Source: Salegentibacter maritimus
GTDB lineage: Bacteria > Bacteroidota > Bacteroidia > Flavobacteriales > Flavobacteriaceae
NCBI RefSeq assembly: GCF_016236915.1
Contig: NZ_JAEHOK010000013.1
Coordinates: 1-64,000, forward strand
DNA: 64,000 nucleotides
Direction: 5' to 3'
A program made the position numbers and the translations under genes. The notes under the pieces are model-generated. The model ran no database searches and was not told the DNA's origin. It worked only from the letters and a program-made list of their open reading frames with translations. Below, in pieces: positions 25,906 through 35,509 of the stretch (position 1 is its first letter; every line of letters begins with the position of its first letter).

Positions 25906-26920
25906 TACGCGTCATTATAGGATAATGGTCTGAGAATTCATTTTTAAAACGCTTGTAAGCATTAATTTGAATTTCGGTATCAATAAACATAAAGTCTATA
26001 CGCAACGGAAAATAACTTAATTTAAAGGTTTGTCCAAAACCTTCACCGGCTTCCAGGAAAGCATCTGTAAACCTCTCCTCGTCATTAATTATATCATAGA
26101 TATAAGAAAAAGCCGTATTATTAAAGTCGCCGGCAATAATGGTTTTATAAGAAGATTCCTTTACACTCTCCAACATCATTTCGGCCTGCTCTTGTTGCAA
26201 ACTAAAGCCATGTCCTATTCTACCCAATAACTTTTTTGAATCTTCTTTCCGAAGGTCGTCAATTTCAGGCTTCACATTTAAAGATTGAAAATGCACATTA
26301 TAAATACGCAGCGTATCTGCTTTTACAAGAAGATCGGTATAAATGGCATTGTTATTTCCATCGTGTGGAAAACCAATTGATTCCCGCTTAAGGATTGGGA
26401 ATTTTGAAAAAATCGCAGAACCAAATTCAGAATTCTCCCCTTTTCTATGCACAAAATGATATGGGTAGATTTCCTTTAAATTAGTCTCGTCTACGGTATG
26501 TTCCTGGGTAAGAAGAATATCAGGATCGTTTTCTTTAATAAACCCTGTTATTTTTTCAGGAATATCTTTTTCTTCGGTCCAGCCATAATTATTAAATAAC
26601 CTAACATTATAGCTCATAATACTTATTTCTTCTTCTGAAGATTGAGTATTACTACTAAACTGATAAAGACTGGAAACATAGTTATAACCAACAAGTAACA
26701 CGATAAAAGACAATAAAAATTGTCTTTTTAACCGAATAACCCAGTAAATTAAAAAAACAAGGTTCACCAGAATTAAAACAGGAACTCCCAGGCTTAATAC
26801 CGAGAGCAACGGAAAAGATTTTGGAGGAATAAATGCCAGGAGATAAGAAAGCAATAAAGCAGTACCGGCTAAAGCATTACAGATAAAAATAATCTTATCC
26901 AGAAACCCAAGCTTTCTCAT
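25895..26920 (-). CDS. Endonuclease/exonuclease/phosphatase-family membrane protein
   Basis: A 341-residue protein. Three N-terminal membrane segments (about 10-85) precede an EEP metal-dependent hydrolase domain: ISIMSYNVRLFNNYGW, ILLTQEHT (catalytic Glu), GSAIFSKFPIL, IIAGDFNN and the terminal SDHYPI. The substrate (nucleic acid, lipid or sugar phosphate) cannot be told. It is the last gene of the mutL-rhomboid operon, directly abutting its neighbour. Confidence 0.88.
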   Translation of the reverse strand: MRKLGFLDKIIFICNALAGTALLLSYLLAFIPPKSFPLLSVLSLGVPVLILVNLVFLIYWVIRLKRQFLLSFIVLLVGYNYVSSLYQFSSNTQSSEEEISIMSYNVRLFNNYGWTEEKDIPEKITGFIKENDPDILLTQEHTVDETNLKEIYPYHFVHRKGENSEFGSAIFSKFPILKRESIGFPHDGNNNAIYTDLLVKADTLRIYNVHFQSLNVKPEIDDLRKEDSKKLLGRIGHGFSLQQEQAEMMLESVKESSYKTIIAGDFNNTAFSYIYDIINDEERFTDAFLEAGEGFGQTFKLSYFPLRIDFMFIDTEIQINAYKRFKNEFSDHYPIMTRIKM

Positions 26921-27835
26921 TTAATCTTCTTTACCCGCTTTAAACAAAAAATCTTTTTCGCTTTTACTTAAGCTGTCATAACCACTTTTACTTATTTTAT
27001 CTAGAATGGCATCAATCTGTTTCTGCTTCTCATCTTTATCCAATTTTTGGGAGGAAGTAGCTTTATGTTGTTTGGTAGCCGTTTTTCTATTGGTATTTTT
27101 CCTATATACCGTTTTCATTTTGGCTTTGCGTTCACTTGGTTTAAACAAAGACACTAAACTATCCATTATTTTTTCAAACCAGGAACCAATATCATTGCCC
27201 TTTTGTAACTGTTTAGTGTACACATACCCCAATGCCGCCCCCCCCAGGTGTGCCAAATGCCCCCCGGCATTGCTCATTGGAATTTGAATAATATCCAAAA
27301 GCACTAAAAAAGCAGCGATATACCAAAACTTTATACTTCCTATTAAAAGAAGCCTCACCCTCATATTAGGAATATAAGTTGCTATCCCTACCAGGACTGC
27401 CATTACCCCGGCCGAAGCACCTATTAAATAAGAGCGCCCCATAGATTGAAAAGCAGGGAATAAATTATAGCTTAACATATATACCAGAGCCCCCATAATA
27501 ACACCTAGAAAAAAATAATTAAGCAGGCGTTTAGGCGAAAAATAGTTAAGAAAATATATTCCTGAAAAGTATAAGATTAGCATGTTAGAGAGAATGTGCC
27601 AAATCCCACCATGCAAAAAAGCATAGGTAATAATAGACCAGGGTTTAAAAATGAATTCTCCCGGTTCCTTCGGAAAAACAAACCACTCCAATAAAAAGTC
27701 TGAAGGCAACTGAAACAAGAAAGCGATAGTTCTAAACAAGAAGAACAGGAAGAAAACCAATACATTAATAGCGATTAGTTTTTCAACAACCGTAGCGGTT
27801 TGCAGCTTGTATCTTATTTTATCAGAGCCTTTCAT
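26921..27835 (-). CDS. Rhomboid-family intramembrane serine protease with cytosolic tail
   Basis: A 304-residue protein with six membrane segments. The catalytic Ser is in LIGASAGVMAVL and the His in GGHLAHLGGAALGY. An early HGGIWHILSNMLIL loop motif is also conserved. A basic tail (about 215-304) ends with a small domain, QIDAILDKISKSGYDSLSKS, found on many Bacteroidetes rhomboids. It abuts a second rhomboid gene; the pair is conserved next to mutL. Confidence 0.93.
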   Translation of the reverse strand: MKGSDKIRYKLQTATVVEKLIAINVLVFFLFFLFRTIAFLFQLPSDFLLEWFVFPKEPGEFIFKPWSIITYAFLHGGIWHILSNMLILYFSGIYFLNYFSPKRLLNYFFLGVIMGALVYMLSYNLFPAFQSMGRSYLIGASAGVMAVLVGIATYIPNMRVRLLLIGSIKFWYIAAFLVLLDIIQIPMSNAGGHLAHLGGAALGYVYTKQLQKGNDIGSWFEKIMDSLVSLFKPSERKAKMKTVYRKNTNRKTATKQHKATSSQKLDKDEKQKQIDAILDKISKSGYDSLSKSEKDFLFKAGKED

Positions 27836-28579
27836 TTAATCCCAGCGGTTTTGATTAAACTGGTTTTTCTTCCAGTACCACATCATTATAAATCCAAATA
27901 AAGCACCTCCTACGTGGGCAAAGTGAGCTATACCTCCACCAAATAAAGAGTAGCCCGTAAATCCTGAAAACAAATCGATTAAAATAAGTACAGGAATAAA
28001 GTATTTTGCTTTAACAGGTACCGGTACAAATAACAAAAATAATTCAACATTGGGAAACATCATTCCAAAAGCGACCAGAATACCATAAATAGCCCCCGAA
28101 GCTCCAACAGCCGGAGTATTAACACTTTGATAAAGACTTTGTAATGTTTCTTTAGGCACCGAATCCAGGATAGCAGTAGAATACTCTCCTGTTTTAAGTA
28201 ATTGCTCTACACTTCCCATACTCATTCCAGCATCTAACAAAGCATTATAACCGGTTTTAAACTCTATATAATTTACAAGTGTATGCAAAAACGCAGCTCC
28301 CAATCCTGCCGAAAAATAAAAGAATATAAATCGCTTTTGTCCCAACATTTGTTCAATAGGACCTCCAAAAGCCCATAATGCATACATATTAAAAATAATA
28401 TGCATCAGGCTGCCGTGCATAAACATATGGGTTACAAATTGCCAGGGCATAAAATTCCCGTTCTCAAAAAACCAGAGTGCGAATAATTGATAGGCATAGT
28501 CGCCCAGAAACTGGCTTCCAACAAAGAAAATAATGTTGATGATTAAAAGTACTTTTACAGTCTCGGTAATTCTTCCCAT
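27836..28579 (-). CDS. Rhomboid-family intramembrane serine protease
   Basis: A 247-residue protein with six membrane segments. The catalytic Ser is in PAVGASGAIYGILVAFG and the His in GGIAHFAHVGGALFGF. The HGSLMHIIFNMYALWAFG loop motif is present. It lacks the basic tail of its neighbour. The substrate is unknown. The ATG directly follows the mutL stop codon. Confidence 0.93.
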   Translation of the reverse strand: MGRITETVKVLLIINIIFFVGSQFLGDYAYQLFALWFFENGNFMPWQFVTHMFMHGSLMHIIFNMYALWAFGGPIEQMLGQKRFIFFYFSAGLGAAFLHTLVNYIEFKTGYNALLDAGMSMGSVEQLLKTGEYSTAILDSVPKETLQSLYQSVNTPAVGASGAIYGILVAFGMMFPNVELFLLFVPVPVKAKYFIPVLILIDLFSGFTGYSLFGGGIAHFAHVGGALFGFIMMWYWKKNQFNQNRWD

Positions 28580-30448
28580 TTACATAAATTTTTTATCCAG
28601 CTCGTCTACCGTTAAAGTAACGAAAACCGATCTGTTAGACGGGCTTAACCCTGGTTCTTTACAAGCAAACAACCTGTTAACGATATGTTGCTGCTCGGTA
28701 TTGTTTAAAAGTGTTCCAGATTTTACCGCCATCCCTTTTGCCAGCGATTTTGCCAGCAAATCGGTTTGAGAAAAACCATTATCGGGTACATCATTTTCAA
28801 AATCGGCAATAAGCTGCTCCAGTAAAATTTCTACTTCACTTTCCGAAATTAAAGTAGGAATACCTACAATTTCTACGGAATCGGTTTTTACCTCAGAAAA
28901 TACAAATCCGGTTTGCTCCAGAGAATCTTTTAATTGTTTTATTATCTCAACTTCGTGCGTATTAAACTGAAGCTTAAGCGGAAACAATAATTGCTGGCTT
29001 ACCGCAGCTGAAACGGTTATATTCTTCAGCATTTCTTCATACAAAATCCTGGTATGCGCCCGGTGTTGATCTATAACTAAGATTCCGCTCTTAAGCGTAC
29101 TTACAATATATTTTTTGTGTAGCTGAAAGGTAGACTTTTCCTCTGTATCTTCAGAAGGCTGGAATAAATTCCCGGTTACTTCTTCACTCTCAAACTCTAT
29201 CTCCCTAAAATTGGTATCCTGTTTAGGAATTTCTTCAGTTTGCAAGCCAGCATATAAGCTCTCCCAACTTTCTCTACGTTCTTTTTTAAAATTTGAGGAA
29301 TAGGAATTAGAGCTTGTTTTATGGGCCCTTGCATTTTCTTCCTGAAAAGGATTAAAGTTACGATCTACTTCTACCTGTGGTATCTCGGCCGATTTATTTT
29401 TATAATCGTAAGGTGTATCCAGGTTTGCATCCCTGTCGAAATCTAAAATAGGAGCAACATTAAATTGTCCCAGGCTATGTTTAATAGCACTTCTTAATAT
29501 AGCATAAAGCGCATGTTCATCGTCAAACTTAATCTCAGTTTTAGTAGGATGAATGTTAATATCAATACTTTTAGGATCAACATTTAAGAAAAGAAAATAG
29601 CTGGGATAAGATTTATCTTTTAAAAGTCCTTCGAAAGCAGCTACTACAGCATGATTCAAATAAGGACTTTTTATAAAGCGATTATTTACAAAAAAGAATT
29701 GTTCTCCCCGGGATTTTTTAGCAAACTCAGGTTTCCCCACAAACCCCGAAATTTCTACAATTTCTGTCTCCTCGGTTACTGGCACCAGTTTTTCGTTGGT
29801 CTTACCACCAAAAATGTTGGTAATTCGCTGCCTATAATTTGTACCCGGAAGCTGAAAAAGTTCACTTCCATTATGAAATAGAGAGAAAGCAATTTGCGGA
29901 TGTGCTAAAGCTACCCTTTGAAATTCATCTATAATATGCCTGGTTTCCACCGCGTCCGATTTCAGGAAATTTCTCCTGGCCGGAATATTATAAAAAAGGT
30001 TCTTTACACTCACCGAAGTTCCTTTTGGGCATACACAAACGTCCTGCCCGGCCACTTTACTTCCTTCCACTTTAATTTGCGTTCCTACCTCATCGGCTTC
30101 GGTCTTTGTCTTTAGCTCTACGTGTGCAATCGCTGCGATAGAAGCAAGTGCTTCTCCTCTAAAACCTTTAGTTTGCAAACTAAAAAGATCTTCAGCTGCC
30201 TTAATTTTTGAAGTAGCGTGACGTTCAAAACACATTCTGGCATCGGTTAGGCTCATCCCCTTCCCATCATCAACAACCTGTATAAGGGTTTTACCTGCAT
30301 CTTTTATAACCACCTGGATATTCCCAGAACCTGCATCAATGGCATTCTCCACTAGCTCTTTAATTACAGAAGCAGGCCTTTGCACCACTTCCCCCGCAGC
30401 AATTTGATTCGCTACATGGTCTGGTAAAAGTTGAATTATATCTGTCAT
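28580..30448 (-). CDS. mutL: DNA mismatch repair protein MutL
   Basis: A 622-residue mismatch repair coordinator. The GHKL ATPase has the general base Glu in ASVIKELVENAIDAG (about residue 34), DDGKGMSL and TKGFRGEALASI. A transducer domain contains FFVNNRFIKSP and DINIHPTKTEIKF. A disordered linker runs from about 340 to 435. In the C-terminal dimerisation domain the endonuclease motif reads DQHRAHTRILYE at 460-471, so the Ala and the first Glu of DQHA-x2-E-x4-E are replaced. Nuclease activity is therefore doubtful. Confidence 0.96.
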   Translation of the reverse strand: MTDIIQLLPDHVANQIAAGEVVQRPASVIKELVENAIDAGSGNIQVVIKDAGKTLIQVVDDGKGMSLTDARMCFERHATSKIKAAEDLFSLQTKGFRGEALASIAAIAHVELKTKTEADEVGTQIKVEGSKVAGQDVCVCPKGTSVSVKNLFYNIPARRNFLKSDAVETRHIIDEFQRVALAHPQIAFSLFHNGSELFQLPGTNYRQRITNIFGGKTNEKLVPVTEETEIVEISGFVGKPEFAKKSRGEQFFFVNNRFIKSPYLNHAVVAAFEGLLKDKSYPSYFLFLNVDPKSIDINIHPTKTEIKFDDEHALYAILRSAIKHSLGQFNVAPILDFDRDANLDTPYDYKNKSAEIPQVEVDRNFNPFQEENARAHKTSSNSYSSNFKKERRESWESLYAGLQTEEIPKQDTNFREIEFESEEVTGNLFQPSEDTEEKSTFQLHKKYIVSTLKSGILVIDQHRAHTRILYEEMLKNITVSAAVSQQLLFPLKLQFNTHEVEIIKQLKDSLEQTGFVFSEVKTDSVEIVGIPTLISESEVEILLEQLIADFENDVPDNGFSQTDLLAKSLAKGMAVKSGTLLNNTEQQHIVNRLFACKEPGLSPSNRSVFVTLTVDELDKKFM

Positions 30449-30742
30449 TTAAGGATTATTGGAAAAGATGGACAGATCAAAATCTATTATCCATAAGAAA
30501 ATTAAAACGAGCACCATAATTATAATAAGCAAGCGCTTATTAATTTCCCGGTTACCGCGAGTTCTACTTGATTTACGCGCTTCAGCCCATTGAGAACCAA
30601 AATCTATGGCGTTAGTAGCTTCTTTGTACTTACTGAATTTTGAATCAAAATCATAAATATTCCCTGTATCCTTACCCTTATAATAACGCGGGGTATAATT
30701 ATAGCGGGCATTTTTTCTCGGTTTATAAATTTTGATCTTCAA
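30449..30742 (-). CDS. Small hypothetical membrane-anchored protein
   Basis: A 97-residue protein with a basic, aromatic-rich N-terminus (ARYNYTPRYYKGKD) and one C-terminal membrane segment (LLIIIMVLVLIFLWIIDF, about 71-88). It abuts mutL, so it is co-transcribed with it. Homologues upstream of mutL are common in Flavobacteria. The function is unknown. Confidence 0.8.
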   Translation of the reverse strand: MKIKIYKPRKNARYNYTPRYYKGKDTGNIYDFDSKFSKYKEATNAIDFGSQWAEARKSSRTRGNREINKRLLIIIMVLVLIFLWIIDFDLSIFSNNP

Positions 30743-30851
30743 AATATGCTGATTTTCTATGGTAGTTCAAATTTACTCAAATTGCTTCAAAAAAACGAAA
30801 CAACGAGCTTAAAAAGAAATCAACAAGAATAATGCCGATAAAGCCTATATC

Positions 30852-31349
30852 CTAATATTTGGCATCCTGGCGCAATTTCGCCATTTTAATGGCCGCAATG
30901 GCAGCCTCAGTACCTTTATTACCGTGTTTCCCACCACTTCTATCTATGGCCTGCTGCATGTTTTGATCGGTTAGTACACAAAAAATAATTGGGGTATCGG
31001 TTTGTATATTAAGATCTTTTATTCCCTGGGTAACACCTTCACAAACAAAGTCAAAATGTTTGGTTTCCCCTTCTATTACACTTCCAATAGCAATAATAGC
31101 ATCAAGCATATCAAAGGTTTCCTGCATTTTTTTACAGCCGTAAATAAGCTCAAAACTACCGGGAACATTCCAGCGAACAATTTTTTTAGGGGTTACGTTG
31201 TTTTCAATTAGCGCATTGTAAGCACCATTATAAAGACCTTCGGTAATCTGTTCATTCCATTCTGAAACAACAATCCCGATACGAAAATCACTCGCATCGG
31301 GAAGTTTGTCTTTATCGTATTCTGAAAGGTTATTTCCTGCTGTAGCCAT
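30852..31349 (-). CDS. ribH: 6,7-dimethyl-8-ribityllumazine synthase
   Basis: A 165-residue enzyme making the last precursor of riboflavin. Motifs are GIVVSEWNEQITEGL, VPGSFELIYG, AIGSVIEGETKHFDFV with the catalytic His, PIIFCVLT and SGGKHGNKGTEAA. Length fits the icosahedral or pentameric family. It starts 3 bases after the TPR gene stop, as one operon. Confidence 0.96.
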   Translation of the reverse strand: MATAGNNLSEYDKDKLPDASDFRIGIVVSEWNEQITEGLYNGAYNALIENNVTPKKIVRWNVPGSFELIYGCKKMQETFDMLDAIIAIGSVIEGETKHFDFVCEGVTQGIKDLNIQTDTPIIFCVLTDQNMQQAIDRSGGKHGNKGTEAAIAAIKMAKLRQDAKY

Positions 31350-31352
31350 ACA

Positions 31353-32126
31353 TTATTGTTTTGCAGCACGAGCCTGCCCCATATAGACAGGTACCTGTTC
31401 AGCTTCAGGAGCTTCAGGGTACTCATCTTTTATTTGCTGAAGATACCCTTCAGCATCAGCGGCCTGCCCTAATTCTAAAGCGGTAATTGCTGCTTTTAAT
31501 AAAAATTTTGGTGTTGTAAATTCGTTAGATCTCATAGAAGCTGCTTTCTCATAATAGTCTAAAGCTTCTTCCGGTTGCTCTAATTGCATAAATGCATCGC
31601 CAATTCCTCCGGTAGCCAAAGCTGCCAAAACCTCATCATCACTATTAAAATCTTCAAGGTAATTAATAGCTTCCTGGTAATTCCCGGTATTCAAGTAAGC
31701 AAAACCAGCATTATAAGTTGCAAGGTTTGCAGCATCTGTACTTCCGTAGTTATCAATAATATCAATAAAACCGTATTTCCCTTCACCTCCATTTAAAGAT
31801 AGAGTGAAAAGCGAATCACGCTCAGCTCCGGAAGCATTTAGAGCAGATGCAAAATAGTTTTGCGCCTGCGCCATTTCATTGGCGGCTTCTTCCTGTTTTG
31901 GCTCACTTATAAAACGTTCGTAACCAAGGTAACCCAAAACAGCTACTATTGCTACGCCCACAATAATATAGATATAATTTTGATTCTCTGCTACCCAGGT
32001 TTCGGTTCTACCCGCACCTTCGTCTAGCGTATTAAATACTTCAGCAGTTGTAGATTCTTCTTCCACATGCTTCTGCTGTTCTTCTTTATTAGATGGTTTA
32101 TATCCCTTTTTCTTGTAAGTTGCCAT
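31353..32126 (-). CDS. Single-pass TPR protein (YfgM-like)
   Basis: A 257-residue protein. A polar N-terminus is followed by a membrane segment (YIYIIVGVAIVAVLGYLGY, about 51-69) and four or more TPR helices (AYLNTGNYQEAINYLEDFN, AFMQLEQPEEALDYYEKAA). It resembles periplasmic YfgM, a partner of the secretion machinery. It is often next to ribH in Bacteroidetes. The role here is inferred. Confidence 0.85.
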   Translation of the reverse strand: MATYKKKGYKPSNKEEQQKHVEEESTTAEVFNTLDEGAGRTETWVAENQNYIYIIVGVAIVAVLGYLGYERFISEPKQEEAANEMAQAQNYFASALNASGAERDSLFTLSLNGGEGKYGFIDIIDNYGSTDAANLATYNAGFAYLNTGNYQEAINYLEDFNSDDEVLAALATGGIGDAFMQLEQPEEALDYYEKAASMRSNEFTTPKFLLKAAITALELGQAADAEGYLQQIKDEYPEAPEAEQVPVYMGQARAAKQ

Positions 32127-32146
32127 AAAAACTGTTTAATGCGTGG

Positions 32147-32154
32147 CAAAAATA
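32147..32154 (-). promoter_or_regulatory. Candidate -7 box for the TPR-ribH operon
   Basis: Reverse strand TATTTTTG matches TAnnTTTG, 20 bases upstream of the ATG at 32126. No TTG is at the ideal -33 distance. Confidence 0.4.
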
Positions 32155-32272
32155 TGATTTTTATTCAAAATTAAAAGGGAAATTATTTGTATTTTTTTAA
32201 TATTTTCGGGTCATTCGCTTAACTTTCAGAATTCTATTATATAAATATCAAAAAGCTGAATAACAGCATTTT

Positions 32273-33352
32273 ATGTTTCTAAAAAACCTTTCTTTAATTA
32301 ATTACAAGAACCTTCATTCAGCTTCTTTTGAGTTTGACAGGAAAATAAATTGCTTTGTAGGCAATAATGGCATTGGCAAAACCAACGTTTTAGACAGTAT
32401 TTATCTACTGGCTTTTGGCAAAAGTTATTTTAATCCCATTACCAGCCAAAATATTAATCATGAAGCCGATTTTTTTGTGGTGGAAGGTCAATTTGAAAAA
32501 TTACAAAAAGAAGAACAAATACTGGTTAGTGCGAAGCGCGGCCAGAAAAAAGTAATAAAAAGAAACAACAAGCCCTATGAAAAATTCAGTGAACATATTG
32601 GCTTTATTCCTACCGTAATTATATCTCCGGCAGACCGTGACCTCATAATAGAAGGAAGCGAAACCCGGCGCAAGTTTATAGATGGCGTGATTTCACAAAG
32701 CGATAAAGATTATCTTAACAAGCTTATTCAATACGGAAAAATAAATGCACAACGTAATTCTTTACTAAAGTACTTTGCTGCAAATCATAGTTTTGATCGT
32801 GACACCTTAGAAGTATACAACTTACAGCTTAGCGAATTAGGGCACTATATTTTTGAAAAACGGAAAGCTTTTTTAGAAGATTTTATTCCCATTTTCAATA
32901 AGCGATATACAGATATCACCAACAATAAAGAACAGGTAGATATCACTTACAAAAGCCAGTTGTTTAAAAGCTCTTTAGCTGCTTTACTTGAAGCAAATCT
33001 TCAAAAAGACATGGCTTTACAATATACAAGTGTAGGAACCCATAAAGACGATTTAAGTTTTGAAATAGAAGGTCATCCTATTAAAAAGTTTGGCTCCCAG
33101 GGGCAACAAAAATCATTTTTAGTAGCTTTAAAATTGGCTCAATTCGACTTTATTAAAGCTATTAGCAAGGTAAATCCAATTTTACTGCTTGATGATATTT
33201 TCGACAAATTAGACGAGCAAAGAGTAGCCCATATTGTAGCTTTGGTGGCTACCGACCAGTTAGGACAAATTTTTATTAGTGACACCCACGTTGATCGCAC
33301 CGAAGCGGTGGTTAAAAGCAGTAATCAATCTTATAAAATTTTTAAATTGTGA
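32273..33352 (+). CDS. recF: DNA replication and repair protein RecF
   Basis: A 359-residue SMC-like ATPase that loads RecA at gaps. Walker A is [16 protein letters not shown], the signature is [17 protein letters not shown] and Walker B is [16 protein letters not shown]. The Q-loop and the D-loop region are intact. Its stop overlaps the GTG start of the next gene, beginning a compact operon of four overlapping genes. Confidence 0.96.
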   Translation: MFLKNLSLINYKNLHSASFEFDRKINCFVGNNGIGKTNVLDSIYLLAFGKSYFNPITSQNINHEADFFVVEGQFEKLQKEEQILVSAKRGQKKVIKRNNKPYEKFSEHIGFIPTVIISPADRDLIIEGSETRRKFIDGVISQSDKDYLNKLIQYGKINAQRNSLLKYFAANHSFDRDTLEVYNLQLSELGHYIFEKRKAFLEDFIPIFNKRYTDITNNKEQVDITYKSQLFKSSLAALLEANLQKDMALQYTSVGTHKDDLSFEIEGHPIKKFGSQGQQKSFLVALKLAQFDFIKAISKVNPILLLDDIFDKLDEQRVAHIVALVATDQLGQIFISDTHVDRTEAVVKSSNQSYKIFKL

Positions 33353-33786
33353 GTAAAAAAATTCTTCTTTTCCTAGTCGGAATCGTACTTTTAGGATGCC
33401 AAAAACAGGATCCCGAGGAACAACTTCAATACCTTACCGGCTATTGGGAAATAGATCGCGTTGAAATCTCTGAAGACTCGGTAATTAAGTATAAGGTAAA
33501 TGCCACTGTAGATTATATGGAGTTTGAGGGCAAAGAAGGTTTTCGGAAAAAGGTGAAACCACAATTTGACGGAAGTTTTAAAACAAGCGATCATAAAGAG
33601 GAGATTACAGCACGAATAGAAAACGATAGCTTACACCTATATTACAAAACTCCTTTTGATGAGTGGAAAGAAACGATAATTGTAGCCGAAGAAGAAAATT
33701 TTAGTGTGCTAAACCGAGACGGAAAAATATATCATTACACCAAATTCACCTCCCTATTAGATGAAGAAAATGAAGAAGAGAAATAA
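33349..33786 (+). CDS. Small lipoprotein between recF and dciA
   Basis: A 145-residue lipoprotein starting with GTG that overlaps the recF stop (GTGA). The lipobox is GIVLLGCQK. The mature part begins [14 protein letters not shown], the lipocalin-like opening seen in many Bacteroidetes lipoproteins. No specific function is known. The position between two DNA-metabolism genes is conserved but unexplained. Confidence 0.85.
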   Translation: MSKKILLFLVGIVLLGCQKQDPEEQLQYLTGYWEIDRVEISEDSVIKYKVNATVDYMEFEGKEGFRKKVKPQFDGSFKTSDHKEEITARIENDSLHLYYKTPFDEWKETIIVAEEENFSVLNRDGKIYHYTKFTSLLDEENEEEK

Positions 33787-34066
33787 CGAAAACCAAAGTT
33801 TAAGCGAAGTTTTAAAAGAATTTGTAGATCACAATAAACTTCAGGGTGGCTTAGATAAGGTAAGTGTTAAAGACGTATGGTACAGAGAAATGGGACCCGC
33901 AATTGAAAAGTACACTACTGCCATCAAATTGCAAAACGAAACACTTTATGTCCAGTTAAGTTCTTCTGTGCTTCGGGAAGAACTTAGTTATGGTAAAGGA
34001 AAAATAATAACCATGCTCAACAGGGAATTAGGAAAAGATCTTATCAAAAAATTGGTTTTACGTTAA
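33761..34066 (+). CDS. DUF721/DciA-family protein
   Basis: A 101-residue protein of the DciA family, whose characterised members assist loading of the replicative helicase DnaB. The family pattern is visible in VSVKDVWYREMGPAIEKYT and LYVQLSSSVLREELSYGK. It overlaps the lipoprotein gene by 26 bases and its TAA overlaps the next ATG. A start at the second Met (MKKRNN) is also possible. Helicase loading is inferred from the family. Confidence 0.85.
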   Translation: MKKMKKRNNENQSLSEVLKEFVDHNKLQGGLDKVSVKDVWYREMGPAIEKYTTAIKLQNETLYVQLSSSVLREELSYGKGKIITMLNRELGKDLIKKLVLR

Positions 34067-34641
34067 TGCAACATCGGTATTTTAAAATTTACAAACCCTA
34101 CGGTTATTTAAGTCAGTTTATTACCAACGAACGCCCACGCAAGAAAAAGAAACTATTGGGAGAACTGGGTGATTTCCCGGAAGAAACCATGGCCGTTGGG
34201 CGTCTTGATCAGGATTCAGAAGGTTTACTATTTCTCACCACCAATGGCAAAGCCAGTGCTAAGGTTACCGGTAATAAAATTGAGAAAGAATATTATGTGC
34301 AACTAGATGGGCAAATCACGCCAACTGCTGTTAAAACACTACAAGCCGGAATAGAAATAAGTATTAACGGAAAAAATTATAAAACACAGCCCTGCAAAGC
34401 TTTTATTTTAAAGGAAAGGCCGGTATTTCCAGAAAGGTCTAAGAAAATTAGGGATGAACGTCACGGCCCCACCAGTTGGATTTCTGTAACATTGGTTGAA
34501 GGTAAATTTCGTCAGGTAAAAAAAATGACTGCAGCTGTTGGTTTTCCAACTTTAAGGTTGGTAAGAGTAAGAATTGGGAATGAGCATATAGACAATATGA
34601 ATACAGGCGAGGTTATTGAGCTCCCGTCTTTCTCTTATTAG
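34066..34641 (+). CDS. RluE-like 23S rRNA pseudouridine synthase
   Basis: A 191-residue enzyme of the RsuA/RluB/E/F group. It starts FKIYKPYGYLSQF, lacks an S4 domain, has the catalytic Asp in AVGRLDQDSEGLLFLTTNG and ends with EGKFRQVKKMTAAVGFPTLR. Length and absence of S4 match RluE, which modifies U2457 in E. coli. The start overlaps the dciA stop (TAATG). Confidence 0.92.
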   Translation: MQHRYFKIYKPYGYLSQFITNERPRKKKKLLGELGDFPEETMAVGRLDQDSEGLLFLTTNGKASAKVTGNKIEKEYYVQLDGQITPTAVKTLQAGIEISINGKNYKTQPCKAFILKERPVFPERSKKIRDERHGPTSWISVTLVEGKFRQVKKMTAAVGFPTLRLVRVRIGNEHIDNMNTGEVIELPSFSY

Positions 34642-34717
34642 AAATAATGCCTTAACTCGGTTTTATTTATTTCTTATTAAGCCTATAAAACCTAACTTTG
34701 CAGCTACATATAAATCT

Positions 34718-35509
34718 ATGCAAAACGCAGAATTAAGAACAGTAACCGTTACCAGGTACATCACCCCACTAAGAGAAGGCGGCTCCTTACCTGCCCTCAC
34801 CGAAGCCGACGACGATTTTAAATATGTACTTAAATTTAAAGGAGCAGGACATGGTGTAAAAGCACTTATTGCCGAGCTTCTTGGAAGCGAAATTGCCCGG
34901 GCATTGGGCTTTAGGGTACCGGAACTTGTTTATGCCAATTTAGACGAAGCCTTTGGAAGAACAGAAGGGGACGAAGAAATTCAAGACCTTTTACAGGCAA
35001 GCCAGGGCTTAAATCTTGCGCTACATTTTCTTTCCGGAGCTATTAATTTTGATCCTGTGGTTACCGAAGTTGAAGAATTTGAAGCATCAAAAATAGTCTG
35101 GCTTGATGCATTTATCACCAACGTAGACCGCACCTATAGAAATACCAATATGCTTATGTGGCATAAAGAGTTGTGGCTTATAGATCATGGGGCGTCTTTT
35201 TATTTTCATCACTCCTGGACTAATGTAGAAGAAAAAGCAAAAACCCCCTTTAATTTTATCAAAGATCACGTATTACTTCCACAGGCAAGTAAAATAAAGG
35301 AGGCAAATGAATTTGTAAAAAAAATAATTACTCCAGAAAAGATTGAAGAAATTGTATCCTTAATTCCTTCAGAATGGCTACAATGGCAAGATACCGATGA
35401 AACAGAAGAAGAAATTAAAGCGGTGTACGCCCAATTTCTTAAAACCAGGCTGGATTATTCAGAAATTTTCACAAAAGAGGCAGAAAATGCAAGAAAAGCA
35501 CTTATATGA
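34718..35509 (+). CDS. HipA-like kinase
   Basis: A 264-residue protein from the start MQNAELRTV; the open frame extends upstream into the preceding gene, but that part is not protein-like. It has HipA-type kinase features: a glycine-rich REGGSLPALTEADD, the Lys-containing KYVLKFKGAGHG, the catalytic loop ITNVDRTYRNTNML and metal-binding LIDHGASFYFHH. It is shorter than HipA and has no HipB-type HTH partner. Instead the DUF3037 gene overlaps its 3' end by 23 bases. The substrate is unknown. Confidence 0.85.
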   Translation: MQNAELRTVTVTRYITPLREGGSLPALTEADDDFKYVLKFKGAGHGVKALIAELLGSEIARALGFRVPELVYANLDEAFGRTEGDEEIQDLLQASQGLNLALHFLSGAINFDPVVTEVEEFEASKIVWLDAFITNVDRTYRNTNMLMWHKELWLIDHGASFYFHHSWTNVEEKAKTPFNFIKDHVLLPQASKIKEANEFVKKIITPEKIEEIVSLIPSEWLQWQDTDETEEEIKAVYAQFLKTRLDYSEIFTKEAENARKALI

